A stretch of 64,000 nucleotides of DNA from Dendrocalamus latiflorus (taxonomy: Eukaryota > Streptophyta > Magnoliopsida > Poales > Poaceae). Every line of letters starts with the position of its first letter. The stretch's first letter is position 1. The notes under the pieces were generated by a model. It was given only the letters and a program-made list of their open reading frames with translations. It had not been told where the DNA came from and did not search any database. This document shows, in pieces, positions 18,360 through 28,223 of this stretch. The stretch covers positions 30,446,869 to 30,510,868 of the forward strand of contig CM029626.1 of the NCBI GenBank assembly GCA_017311315.1, in the 5' to 3' direction. The position numbers and the translations under genes are program-made.

Positions 18360-18715
18360 CCCCTTCATCTCCCGCATCGACAGTAAGCGTAACCAATGGG
18401 AGACGAACTGCTCGCCTCCCCACGTTTGAAGCCGAAGCACCGTAGCCGCCCACGCGCGACGCGCACGACCGCAGTCGTGCAAGGGCCTGACAATGCACGA
18501 CGTGCCAATAGCGTCCCGCCACGCGTCTGCTCCCTCGGGAATAAATACAGGTCGCACGACGTGGCGCATCCTCCGGTGCGTGTCGGCGCGATTCTCGGGG
18601 CCATCAATGCAACAGCGGCAGGCCATGGGCCAGTCAACCTCAACAGCAACTTCGACGGGGTTTCCGCTTCAACAAGGAGACTTTGGCTCCGACTTCGGCC
18701 CAGCCCCCGCGAAGG

Positions 18716-19904
18716 GGCATCTCGCTACGCCAACACAGGTCTGTGCAGCAAGCCCAAAGACAACCTAGACTTCGATGGCTCGGGACGGCCTAGCGCCTAC
18801 TTCGGCCTATATATCTGGGGTCCAGCCAGGCCTCCGACTCGTACCCTGCTCCTAACATTCTAAATGTTTTACTTTATGTGCTTAACATCTCGAAAATAAT
18901 ATCCATGGAGTGAGGTCTCGCGCAGATTTGGCTTCCTCTTGATAGGACGCCCCTGGCGAGTGGAGTGCGGAGATGAGCAGGTGCCGGTCTAACCTACAAC
19001 GCCGTCCAAGCACCGTCCTCGAGCCACGGGATACTATCTGCCCCTCTGATCCCTAGTCCGCGCGAAGACTCCAGAGTCCGCCCCGAGCAAACCCGCACAG
19101 CGACGCCGGAAGCCGCTGCGACTCCGACGTCCACGCAACAACCTCACAGCCCCCACCAGTGGGGGTCCAACCTCCGCGCCCCCCACAATCGAGGAGCACG
19201 ACTGCTGATCTACAACAAGCTTTGACTTGTTTTCATTAATAGGCCGCCTTTTGTTCATCTACGCTCGCTAATATTAGCGTCAGTAGACACAATCATCAAA
19301 TGCAGATAAACAAAAGTAGGCCTACTCGCGAGAAGATAACCGCGTGCAGGAACAAGACGAGCAACCAGGGATGAGGGAGGAACAAGCCGTAGTACCGACA
19401 AATTTATACCCATGCTCTCCCGGCGGGTAGTCGCCAGACCGACGGCACTCCAATTAACGGGAACGCAACCGGCGGGTGCCTGGTGTTCGGCTCCCCGTGA
19501 TCGAGGAGCGCAACCGCTGTAGGCGAAAGAGCGCAGATGCAAGCCACCCGACAGCGCATGACACGCCAATAGCATCCCGCCACGCGTCCTATCTCTCTCG
19601 GGAAGGGACGCGTGTCCGCGGTCGTGTGGCTGCTGGCAGATCACGACGCGCCAATCACGCCTCAACCTATCTAGAACAAGAGCGCGTCCCCGTTTCTACT
19701 TCGACCCCGCTGCTGAAGGGCCCCGCGGGCAAGGACTGCTTCGACAACCCACCCAGTGCCACATCCTCGCTGCGGGGCGGGGACTACACCAGGCAATAAG
19801 GCTCCATCAAGCAATACAGAAGTTCACAGGCCGCAGAGACGGAGGGGGCCAAATGGCTCGCAACATGGCTTCGGCCCGTGAAGCTCTTCACCATGAGAGG
19901 CTCC
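18716..19904 (+). other. 3' noncoding region of RIRE2-like element
   Basis: Lies between the antisense gene promoter and the 3' LTR. A segment near 18500-18535 (GCCAATAGCGTCCCGCCACG) recurs with changes near 19563-19600, showing an old internal duplication. A 14 bp perfect palindrome CGCTAATATTAGCG occurs near 19265. A TATATAT motif at 18806 follows a C-rich tract. Open frames on both strands have no recognisable domain and are not called. Confidence 0.6.
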
Positions 19905-20259
19905 TGTTATAGGGGTGGCCCCCACCTAAGCCTAGCCGGCCTGTTAGGAGGCTATAAAGCCCAATATGGGACATATGTAATGGCATAAATACCCTTGAGG
20001 GGATTACTCAGGTGTAAGGGTAAAGTTGTAAAAACACTCCCCATGTGGATATATATATATAGTAAAAATATTGAGGACTACTAGGTGCCCAGACTCCTCA
20101 ACCCAGAGCCGTCCGATCGCGCACGAATAGTGAGTCGTAGAAAAGACGATTAACGGGTTGGGCGGCAGAAACCCGTTGCTTCTCCAAAATAGGAATCTCC
20201 GTTGCTAGGATTGCCTCTTTCCATTTCTGCCGAACGAAGGAAAAATAGGATTGCCTCCA

Positions 20260-20803
20260 TGAAGAGGAGGCGATGGCCGATCAACCTGCCGCTCGAGTTC
20301 TTCGGGATCTTCCGTGCTCAGCGCGATCTTCCACCCCGCGGCCGCTCCGGCTCAGCGCGACGCCGCGCGGGGCGCTCGGCGCGGTGCACCACAATACCCT
20401 ACCGCTCCACGGCAGCCGCAGGCGGCGCCTTGCCGTCTCGGCCTCCGCCACCGAGGAAACCAGCGGTGGGCCCGAGCGATTCTACTTCAACTTCACCGGG
20501 TTCCCCTTCCCGCTCGGCCCCTTCCTCAACAGGCGCACCACCCGCACCGAGGTTGGTAATCGCTCGCGAATCGCCTCGTTGCGCTACGTCTTTGCCGCGG
20601 AAAAAAGTCCTCATTTTCTTTCTCTCGTCGCCGCGCGCCGTTGAACGACCGAATCAGGTCATGAAGGGCAGCATATGGTTGTTCGAGCAGGAGCAGGCTC
20701 TGGGATTCAGCAGCGTCTCCACCAACATCCGCATGACCGTCGTCAAGCTCAAGTCCGGCGGGCTCTGGGTGCACACCCCCATCGCACCGACCAAGGAGTG
20801 CAC
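20260..20803 (+). pseudogene. Rearranged fragment of a DUF4336 (plastid-type) protein gene
   Basis: Exon 1 runs to 20551 (donor GTTGGT) and encodes a Ser/Arg-rich, transit-peptide-like leader followed by FYFNFTGFPFPLGPFLNRR. Exon 2 begins 20658 after CAG and encodes [17 protein letters not shown] and [17 protein letters not shown]. Both blocks are hallmarks of plant DUF4336 proteins. Similarity ends at about 20803, so the core domain is missing. Oddly, 20268-20320 encodes in another frame WPINLPLEFFGIFRA, which in the family lies far downstream of these blocks. A later exon piece has therefore been moved in front of exon 1, and the copy is chimeric and non-functional. Confidence 0.75.
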
Positions 20804-20805
20804 GC

Positions 20806-21771
20806 CCCCATCATGTGTGCTGGCCTTTGATGCCTCTTTGTTTTTATTTTGCCTTTTTGGTTGGTATTTTGTCATGTTGCATTCATCTTCATACATGTGG
20901 CGAAATTTAGATTGCAAATGGTCGGGTCTTGGGACTGCAGAATTTCATATTAACTGTTTGTCCATATTGCTTCTTTTTGCGGTTCTGAAGCCATTTTGTT
21001 TGTTTTATTTAAAATTGTCAATCTTGTGTTGTAAAGTAGAAGATTACTTGACAAAGCTTACATCTGTATTCTCTGAAACTATTCTTTGTTTGTATTGATC
21101 TACCAACTGCAAGTCACCAACATAATGTCACTACTAATGTCACTACCAATTATAGTGATTGAAGGGTAACCATGGTTACTGAATGTAATTTCAGTTGTAG
21201 TTTTTTCTTGCGAAATGGAGAATATGCAACTAAAGAAAAGGGTATATCATACACAGTAAACGTTTATTCCTACTTATTTAGGATTCTAATTTGATTGAAT
21301 GCTAGTTTACATTGTTACGAATGATGCACCTTTTGCCAATTCATATTTGTATTATCAACCAAGCATATACTCCTGTAATACTTAGGCTACATATAATGAG
21401 GTTTTCATACACTACTCTACTTTGCAGGGCTAAGTAGCTCTTACCTCACATATAAAACTCTGGAGTGACTAGTCAATCCAAAAATATTCGAATAGGCACT
21501 ACTTAACTTTCTTAAAATTGTTATTGCTAGAATTATCTGTTGGACATTTCTCTTTAGGAAAAGAGTACATGCAGTAAAAAAAAGCATACTTATAAAGTAG
21601 AACCAACCTTATTTGGCTCTAGATTTATCTTTGGAAATGGATAGCTGCTTAATTTTCCAGTTTATATAGCCATCTCTTTAACATGCAGTATTTACTATAA
21701 ATAGATTATACTCTGCTTCGTTAAATTTAGTTTTATACTGGAAATTTAGTTCATGGATGTCTTTATATGTA
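20806..21771. other. AT-rich stretch between captured gene fragments
   Basis: No coding domain or RNA gene seen. Composition and short frames look intronic. The open frame running on from exon 2 of the DUF4336 fragment to 21098 is read-through into this sequence. Confidence 0.6.
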
Positions 21772-22249
21772 GATGCGTGCTATTGCCTCAGACATTTGGT
21801 GGGACCCTGAATTCTTTCGTGTCCAGTTCACCGGTGGTGCAATCAAATATGATGTTTCCAATTGCGAAATAGTAAGTCATTTCACGTTGCACATAGTAAA
21901 GCTATTCATTAACATATATGGACAATGACTCATTTCTAACTTTATGTAGATTTTTGTCCTATTATGTGATATGAACCACTGGTCATGCTTTGCATTTAAC
22001 TTACGTAAGCGATTGGTGCACATACTCGATTCAAACAAGACTGGAAAGGGTGAAGACATAGATATTGGCAATAATCGCGTTTGGATTCGTCCCATACTAT
22101 TCAAAGCTATGCAGCAATGCATGACACTATTCTTCAGTGATTGGAGTGAAGATATTACTAAGTGGGATTGTAAGGAAGCTATTGTGCCTACACATTATTC
22201 TGAGTATGAAACTCAATTATCTTTTCATACCCAAGTTATCAAATTCTGA
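21772..22249 (+). pseudogene. C48/Ulp1-like cysteine protease fragment
   Basis: Two exon-like blocks. The first (21772-21870, donor GTAAGT) encodes SDIWWDPEFFRVQFTGG. The second (about 21952-22249, after TATGTAG) encodes MNHWSCFAFNLRKRLVHILD and continues to a stop after QVIKF. The His and Asp placed as in HW...VHILD match the catalytic His/Asp layout of Ulp1-like C48 peptidases common in rice genes and in Mutator-type captures. The N-terminal region and the Gln/Cys part of the active site are not seen, so this is a fragment. Confidence 0.6.
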
Positions 22250-22649
22250 GCAAAACATTGTTGATGTCATACATACATTATATTTTTCAGTACTAAAATT
22301 GTGATGACTTCATACTCATGCTATTGTTTTTTGTCACATACATTTCTGTATTGCTTGATGCTCCATTTGCCTCCATCATATATCTTTCATCACATACATT
22401 TCTGTACTGCTTGATGCTAGAAATTTACTTATCATATCTATCCTTTGGTAACGAGTATGTTCTGTGTGTATCATTTATATCCTTTAGTTTTCTTTCGTTA
22501 TCTGGTAAGCTGGCCCAATATACCTATCTTTTGCTAACGAGTATGTGCAATTTGATTTTATCAGTTACCATGGTAATTGAAGCATGATCCTTATTGAACA
22601 TTTGAGTTATTTATTGCAAAAAATTTCCTGAGTAAATGCATTTGCAGGA

Positions 22650-23135
22650 AAATCATTTTAAGATAACTTTTGTTGTCCGATTCAGCTAAAAAAATCACAT
22701 AAGCTTTCCTCCTAAAACCCTAGCATGACGTACAAATTCGCCATTCTAAATCATTCCGTACGGCATATAAAAAACAATGGAAGTCAACATACACGTATTT
22801 TCCTATGCCGTTCGTCTCCATCAATCATTTTAATATAACATTTGTTGTCTGAGTCATCTATAAAATTCACATACAATTGTGGTTTTGAGTGATTTGTGTG
22901 TGCACACCTCCGAACAGACATTTGTATACCACTTCGGAGTTGCGTAACATTTTAAGATAACATTTTATATCCGATTCAACTAAAAAATTCACATAATATT
23001 TTCACCCAAACTAATATCATGACGTACAAATTCGCCGCTCTAAATCATGCACTGTGACATACCCGTTTTCTTAAGCCGTTTGTCTCGACGAACCATTCAA
23101 CAAGAATTTGTTGCTCGAATGATACTAAAATTTCA
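22650..23135. repeat. Degenerate ~0.3 kb tandem duplication in insert
   Basis: A phrase like TTTTAAGATAACATTT plus CCGATTCA plus AAAAATTCACATA recurs near 22658, 22830, 22950 and 23094. CATGACGTACAAATTCGCC occurs near 22723 and 23019. These are divergent direct repeats with no coding content. Confidence 0.6.
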
Positions 23136-23574
23136 CATGCCGTACGGTTTTCCATACCTATTCTAGACACATACCTATTTACACATTCATCAGGAAATCT
23201 GTGCGCGGGATTCACATCTTAAAGACAAATTAATTCTTAAATAATAATTGATGTTTCATTCAAATCGCTGGTTATATATGGAAATAACAATTCCGGATCG
23301 TGCAATCACAGCAATCCGGAGAGCTAGTACCGCGCACGCACACGCACAGCAAGCTGGAGAGATGACGCACATCCAGATCCGGATTGCATGCTACGTTTTT
23401 ATGGAATGCTTTGAACCGGATTGCACTAATCAATCAGAGAGTGAATTCTAACGCAAACACTTCTTGCTAATGGGTATACCCGTTAATCACATACATACTA
23501 CAAACTAACACATCTCAATGCAATCCAATGGTACATAGATTAGGTGCCTGGACTCCTAGGAGTCCCATTTCGCC

Positions 23575-23627
<53 letters not shown>

Positions 23628-23682
23628 GATACAGGCCATGGGGGAAACCCTAAGCATTGCTCACCTAACTCTCCACTACCAC

Positions 23683-23726
<44 letters not shown>

Positions 23727-23743
23727 GGTCTGTAGCCACGACA

Positions 23744-24860
23744 GGTCACCTCACTAAGGACTGTTTGAAAGGAACAGATGCTTGTTTTAACTGCGGGAAA
23801 CCAGGCCACCGCAAAATTGACTGTCCCTATCCTCAGAAGACTTCAGGACAAGCCCTGCCTCCGACTAATGTACCTCGTTTACCAGCTCCAGCACCCTACC
23901 AGAATATCAGACCAAACCCTACTAAAGGCACTCAAAATATTCTAGCTGGAACTGGGAAGGGAGGATCAGCAAGACTCACCCTTGTGACCGCTGAACAAGT
24001 AGGAGAAGCTACCGATGTGGTTACGGGTATGCTCCTAATTCCACCATCCTTGGGTACTATTTTATTTGATCTGGGGGCGATGTATTCCTTTATTTCTCGA
24101 AAATTTTTGGAAGGAAATAAATTACAATCTGACCCCTTAAATAAACCGATAGTGGTGAGCACGCCAGTAGGCGTGATAGAGGTGTCGTCCATAAGGAAGG
24201 GCCAAGATATTATTATTTACAACACCAAATTCCTAGTCGACCTTTATGTCATAGATCTGAGTGGCCTAGACATAATTTTAGGCATGGATTGGTTATCAGC
24301 TCATGGAGTGAACATAGATTGTGAATCTAAGAGTGCTTCCATTAGAAAGCCAGATGGGACCAGGATGACGTATGTGGGAGCGAGAACGATACAACGGCAA
24401 CCCATTCCAAGTTTAGCTAGTATGCAAAAGAAGGAACTTCAGGATATACCAGTAGTAAGGGAATTCCCAGATGTCTTCCCAGAGAAATTACCAGGAATGC
24501 CTCCAGATAGAGAAATAGAATTAGCTATAGATCTGGTTCCAGGTACAACACCTATTTCCAAAAGACCATATCGAATGAATCCAAATGAGTTAAGTGAATT
24601 AAAAAACAGTTGGACGATCTCCAAGACAAAGGATTTATCAGAGAAAGCACTTCGCCATGGGGAGCTCCAGTGCTATTTGTAGAAAAGAAGGATGGCAGTC
24701 AGAGGCTATGTACAGATTATAGAGAGCTTAACAGTGTCACATTCAAAAATAAGTATCCTCTTCCCCGGATAAACGACTTGTTTGACCAACTGAGAGGAGC
24801 GAAGGTGTTTTCAAAAATAGACCTCAGATCAGGGTATCACCAGATCAAAATAAAGCCTTC
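23744..24860 (+). pseudogene. Tekay-type element: gag end, protease and RT start
   Basis: Continues the gag that stops at 48724. The first codons complete a CCHC zinc knuckle, followed by a second knuckle CFNCGKPGHRKIDC. The aspartic protease follows near 24055, with FDLGAMYSFIS where active copies have D-T/S-G, so the active-site triad is altered. The linker and RT palm start follow (about 24600-24860), including [17 protein letters not shown] and [16 protein letters not shown] frameshift near 24600, at an A-rich run, separates protease from RT. The frame is cut at 24861 by an insert that also replaces about 40 RT codons, judged from the family. Non-functional. Confidence 0.88.
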
Positions 24861-26657
24861 TGTTGGATCGAAATTGGCGACAGAGGGGGGGTGAATGTCG
24901 TCTTTAAAAGCTTGCCCCCAAAAAGTATTGACTCAAATCCTCTCTTCGATAGATATAAAATCTATGAAAAGAGAGATTTATGTTTTCGGAAAGTTCTTAC
25001 AGGACAAACATGCAAAATGCAGAGAAGAACCAAGAACCAAATGGTAGACAAGACACAGAAGAGATAGCATCAGAAACACATGAGCTGCAGGGGAGGGCCG
25101 GTCAGACCGGTGGGAGACGGCCGGTCAGACCGCTCGGGAGAAGCCGGTCAGACCGCAAGTCCAACAGCGGTCTGACCGCCAGCCAATACCTGGTCTGACC
25201 GCCGGTTTAGTACCGGTCAGACCGGTCTGGATTTCGAGCAGAGGCAAAAGTTCATGTACAGGCCGAAAAATGCTGATACTTGCAGATCTTCAAGGGGCAG
25301 AGAAATTGATAGGTTTCAGCATATCTTTTTAAGCCAAAAGAGCAAATCCCAGACCTACATAGCAGTAATACCTCAAGAACCAGAAGATATCATCAAAAGA
25401 GCATGAAGTTCAGATTATGACAGAAATCTGAAACTTATGCAAAATCTGAACCAAAACCCAAATTACTCATTGATCTTGGATTCTTTGTTCATGAGCTTTT
25501 GCAATTGGATTAGCAATGGTCACATGACTCTCCAGACCAAATCTCAAGCCATCTCAAGAAGGGAATAAGAGGGGACCAAGAAACCCTAGAAATGAAATGA
25601 AGAACAGAGGAGGCCAGGATGCAAAATCTGAAATTAAACGAGGTTTGCTCTTGGTAAAAACTGATCAAATGATCTTGGGACCTATTTCCATCTCAGAGCA
25701 ACCCATTTTGGCCCTTCTTAACAAGAAACAACTCAAGAACGCAAAAATGGGAAATCAACAGAGGGAGAGCAAAAGTATCGAAGGAGACTAAAATCCATCT
25801 CAATAAAGCACAAACTCAAACCATTTCCATACATGATTGCAGGAGATACAAAGAGCTACGTCCCCATACCACGATTACAAACAGAGGGATGATTACATGG
25901 TGCTTCCACTCATCTTCTCCCTCTCACCAACTCAAGGACCAAGAACACACAGAGGGGGATGAGCACAATGTACAGAGAGGAAACACCCTCCTGCTCTCCA
26001 CACCAAACCTCAACAACTAAAGCATAGAGACTAAAGCTCAAAACAAAACCCTCATCCAAGACCTAGACTACATGCAGGAGACACTCCCCTATTTATAGTC
26101 TCTCACTAATGGATTTGCCTCTCACTTTACCCGCTAAGCCCAACAACCTAGCGCTTTATCTGCTAACTCGAACCGCATCCGCTTCCACCTGTGCAACCTT
26201 GCGCTTTTACCGAAACGACCCTCGTGCACCTTCCGGGAAGCTTCCTCGTGTCTTTCCTTCCAAGCATCGCAACCACCTCGAGTCCTCGCCGTCTTCGGCA
26301 CACCTCGACCGTTCTAACCTTGGCACCGCCTGTGCCTAGTCCGGTCCTCCGTGCCTCGCCACGACTCCACCTCGACGTCCTGCAGCCATCACAGACAAGA
26401 AACACATCACATAGCACCGCTCGACACATGTAAACATAAATAGCATCAAAGAATCATACTTATGCATAAAAAGCCAAAACCTGTCAAATCAAGAGAGTAA
26501 GCATCCTAAATCCATACGACCAAGTTTGACCAAGTCCGACCGAGCCGATTGCACTGTGCAATGATATGGTCCAAACTACACAAACCAAACTCGACTTTCC
26601 TAAAACCGATGTCAATTACTCATCACACACTCGGGGTCACCTCCACATGGTCCATCA
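24861..26657 (-). repeat. Probable copia LTR, minus orientation
   Basis: On the minus strand it would start TGATGGACC at 26657, directly after a polypurine-like tract, and end CGATCCAACA at 24861 (about 1.8 kb). A good TATA box (CTATAAATAGGGGAG, minus) lies near 26090. The start is inferred from the polypurine tract; the end is well supported. Confidence 0.55.
25098..25225. repeat. Six palindromes at exact 23 bp spacing
   Basis: CCGGTCAGACCG or its complement CGGTCTGACCG recurs with centres at 25104, 25127, 25150, 25173, 25196 and 25219. The arms GGTC/GACC are conserved while the filler between units differs. The array lies in the downstream (U5 or leader) part of the minus-strand copia LTR. 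Confidence 0.95.
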
Positions 26658-26670
26658 ATCTCCCCCTTGA
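26657..26670 (-). other. Polypurine-tract-like motif (minus)
   Basis: TCAAGGGGGAGATT on the minus strand, the typical copia 'AAGGGGGAGATT' tract. A second purine run (CAAAAGGGGGGAGAAT, minus) lies near 26865, as is common in the long 3' noncoding region of SIRE-type elements. Confidence 0.6.
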
Positions 26671-28123
26671 TGAGTATATTGATAAACCCAGAAAAAGCAC
26701 AAAGTTGAGTTTGGAAATGAAAGAAAATCAAACATGGTCCAAAAGAAATCAAAGAAGATTATGACCATGTCGACAGAAGGAACACTAGAGCAACAACAAA
26801 AAGAGCAAATTGTTCTCCAAAGCTCTAGGAAGTTCCCAAATGGCTTTTTCTCCGCTATTCTCCCCCCTTTTGGCAATAAACACATCAAGAATGCAAAAGA
26901 GAGAATAAGGTCACAAAAAATGGATGAAATAGCTGAAGTTGTTTTATTCTAAGCATTTAGAGCCATGAAGATTATCCAAAATGATCATATGAGAATTACA
27001 TCAAGCCATAACATATCGGAGTGCTATCAAGATCATGACAATGTATGTATAGACAAGCGAAGCCAAATAAGTCATAATCTGAGAAGATGAGCTGAAAACA
27101 ACCCTTTGTAATCGCGTATGTCTCCGTATCAATCGAAGAATTTCTGCATTTGAGATGTCTTGAGTAGTCTCTCTTTGTTTTGTTTTTGTTCCCTGTGTTT
27201 CCTCTTCTCTGTTCTTCATCTCTTGTTGTTCTTTGTCTGTGTCGTGCGAGCTGTCCATAGCAATGAGTTTGCCTTCTCCTGGTGACTTCTCTTGTGGAGA
27301 TCTTGCTCTTGCTTGAATACAAGCTCTGTGGCTTTTGTTTTCTCTTATAGCAAGTCCCTGTATTTTGAAGCAACCAAGTCGTGCATTTCTTCTTTTTCAG
27401 CTGCTCTCTGATCCTCTCTTTTGCGTTGGTGTGCTTTTGCCAAAGTCTATTCCTTTACTGTCCGCTGTTTTTCTTGCCGATTTACTGCCTGTGGGCTGCT
27501 CTCTCTCCCTGCAAAACCGTAGCCTGTAAAACTTGTTAGGACAGCGGCAGCAGTGTTTATTTCAGAGAGCTTCTTGCTGTCATTAAGAGCTCACGGCAGC
27601 AGTTTGAAACTGCATTTATTGTTTTTGGTTGCCTACAGCAGTTTCCTTTGTGCCACTTTTATTTACTCCGCATATGGTTGTTTTCTGTGCCATCTTTGGG
27701 TCCTAGTGCATGCTCCCTTTTGGTTTTTCTGCCATGTGCATTTTGTTGGCAGCAAATCACATCTCGGCAGGAAAGGAAAATAGCTTTGCTTTTTGATTCC
27801 ATGCTGATTTTTTTCTCAGGTAGCTGCAGCAAACCAATTCGTCAGTTATAGTTCTTGGAGAACATTTCTGTACTGTCAAGAGTACGACTGCTATCTTTCA
27901 TTTTCGTTTTCAACAGCTCCTTTGCAGTCTTTTGTTCCCTTTTCTTTTTCGGCTGTAGCTTCTAGTATTTATTGCCTCTTTCTTTCTCAGTCTGTAGATC
28001 TCCAGTAGTCTTCGGTGCTCTTGTTTTTAGCTGATGCCCTTATTTTAGTGTTACTGCCATAATTTCTCTCCCTGAGTACTTAAGTCTCCAGTGAGCCTAA
28101 TTCTTTTTTCTTCATAGCATTGG
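26671..28123. other. Noncoding remainder of copia-derived insert
   Basis: No gag or pol motif in any frame. T-rich on the plus strand with scattered CAGCAG/CTGC motifs. The short frames (26996-27373 minus, 27553-27851 plus) resemble nothing known. It is probably 3' noncoding sequence plus part of a second, plus-oriented LTR ending at 28223. Confidence 0.5.
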
Positions 28124-28223
28124 TTGCTATCGAAGAAGAACCTTTTAATTGGATATTTTGGGGGTAGAATTTTTGTAAGCAACATTCATCCCCCCCCCCT
28201 CTGTTGCCGATTTCGATCCAACA

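Larger units (their letters stand above)
20062..23608. mobile_element. Gene-fragment-carrying insert of unassigned class
   Basis: Interrupts the LTR within its TA repeat and carries pieces of at least two unrelated genes plus degenerate repeats. Near its ends it has a direct repeat: TAGGTGCCCAGACTCCT (20082-20098) and TAGGTGCCTGGACTCCT (23541-23557); the right one continues into a perfect palindrome GGACTCCTAGGAGTCC (23550-23565). Neither Mutator-like inverted ends nor canonical Helitron ends (5' TC, 3' CTRR between A and T) could be placed exactly. Gene capture plus AT-rich insertion would fit a Helitron, but this is inference. Confidence 0.6.
19905..23743 (+). repeat. 3' LTR of RIRE2-like element, split by a 3.5 kb insert
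   Basis: Starts TGTTATAGGGGTGGCC, matching the 5' LTR at 48725 (TGTTGTAGGGGTGGCC), and runs to the TA repeat near 20061. The second part resumes about 23609 (TA repeat, then GATACAGGCCATGGGGG) and ends CCACGACA at 23743. It is followed by GGTCA (23744-23748), the same five bases that precede the 5' LTR (48720-48724). Without the insert it would be about 0.3 kb, like its 259 bp partner. The CT run at 23577-23608 and 23685-23722 is expanded compared with the partner. Confidence 0.88.
24861..28223. mobile_element. Copia (SIRE-type) derived insert with inverted LTR ends
   Basis: Starts TGTTGGATCGAAATTGGC and ends in its inverted counterpart (GCCGATTTCGATCCAACA). The two ends match over about 37 bp and more weakly to about 90 bp. 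On the minus strand the left end reads as an LTR terminus (CATTCACCCCCCCTCTGTCG...CAACA), a known SIRE/Opie-type ending; the right end is a related terminus on the plus strand. No target duplication is visible and RT codons are missing between the flanks, so this is a composite or rearranged insertion rather than a clean one. Confidence 0.6.

Noticed and set aside
20062..23608. Definite Helitron call
   Set aside because: Canonical ends (TC start, CTRR end with preceding hairpin, between A and T) could not be placed at the LTR junctions, so the class was left open.
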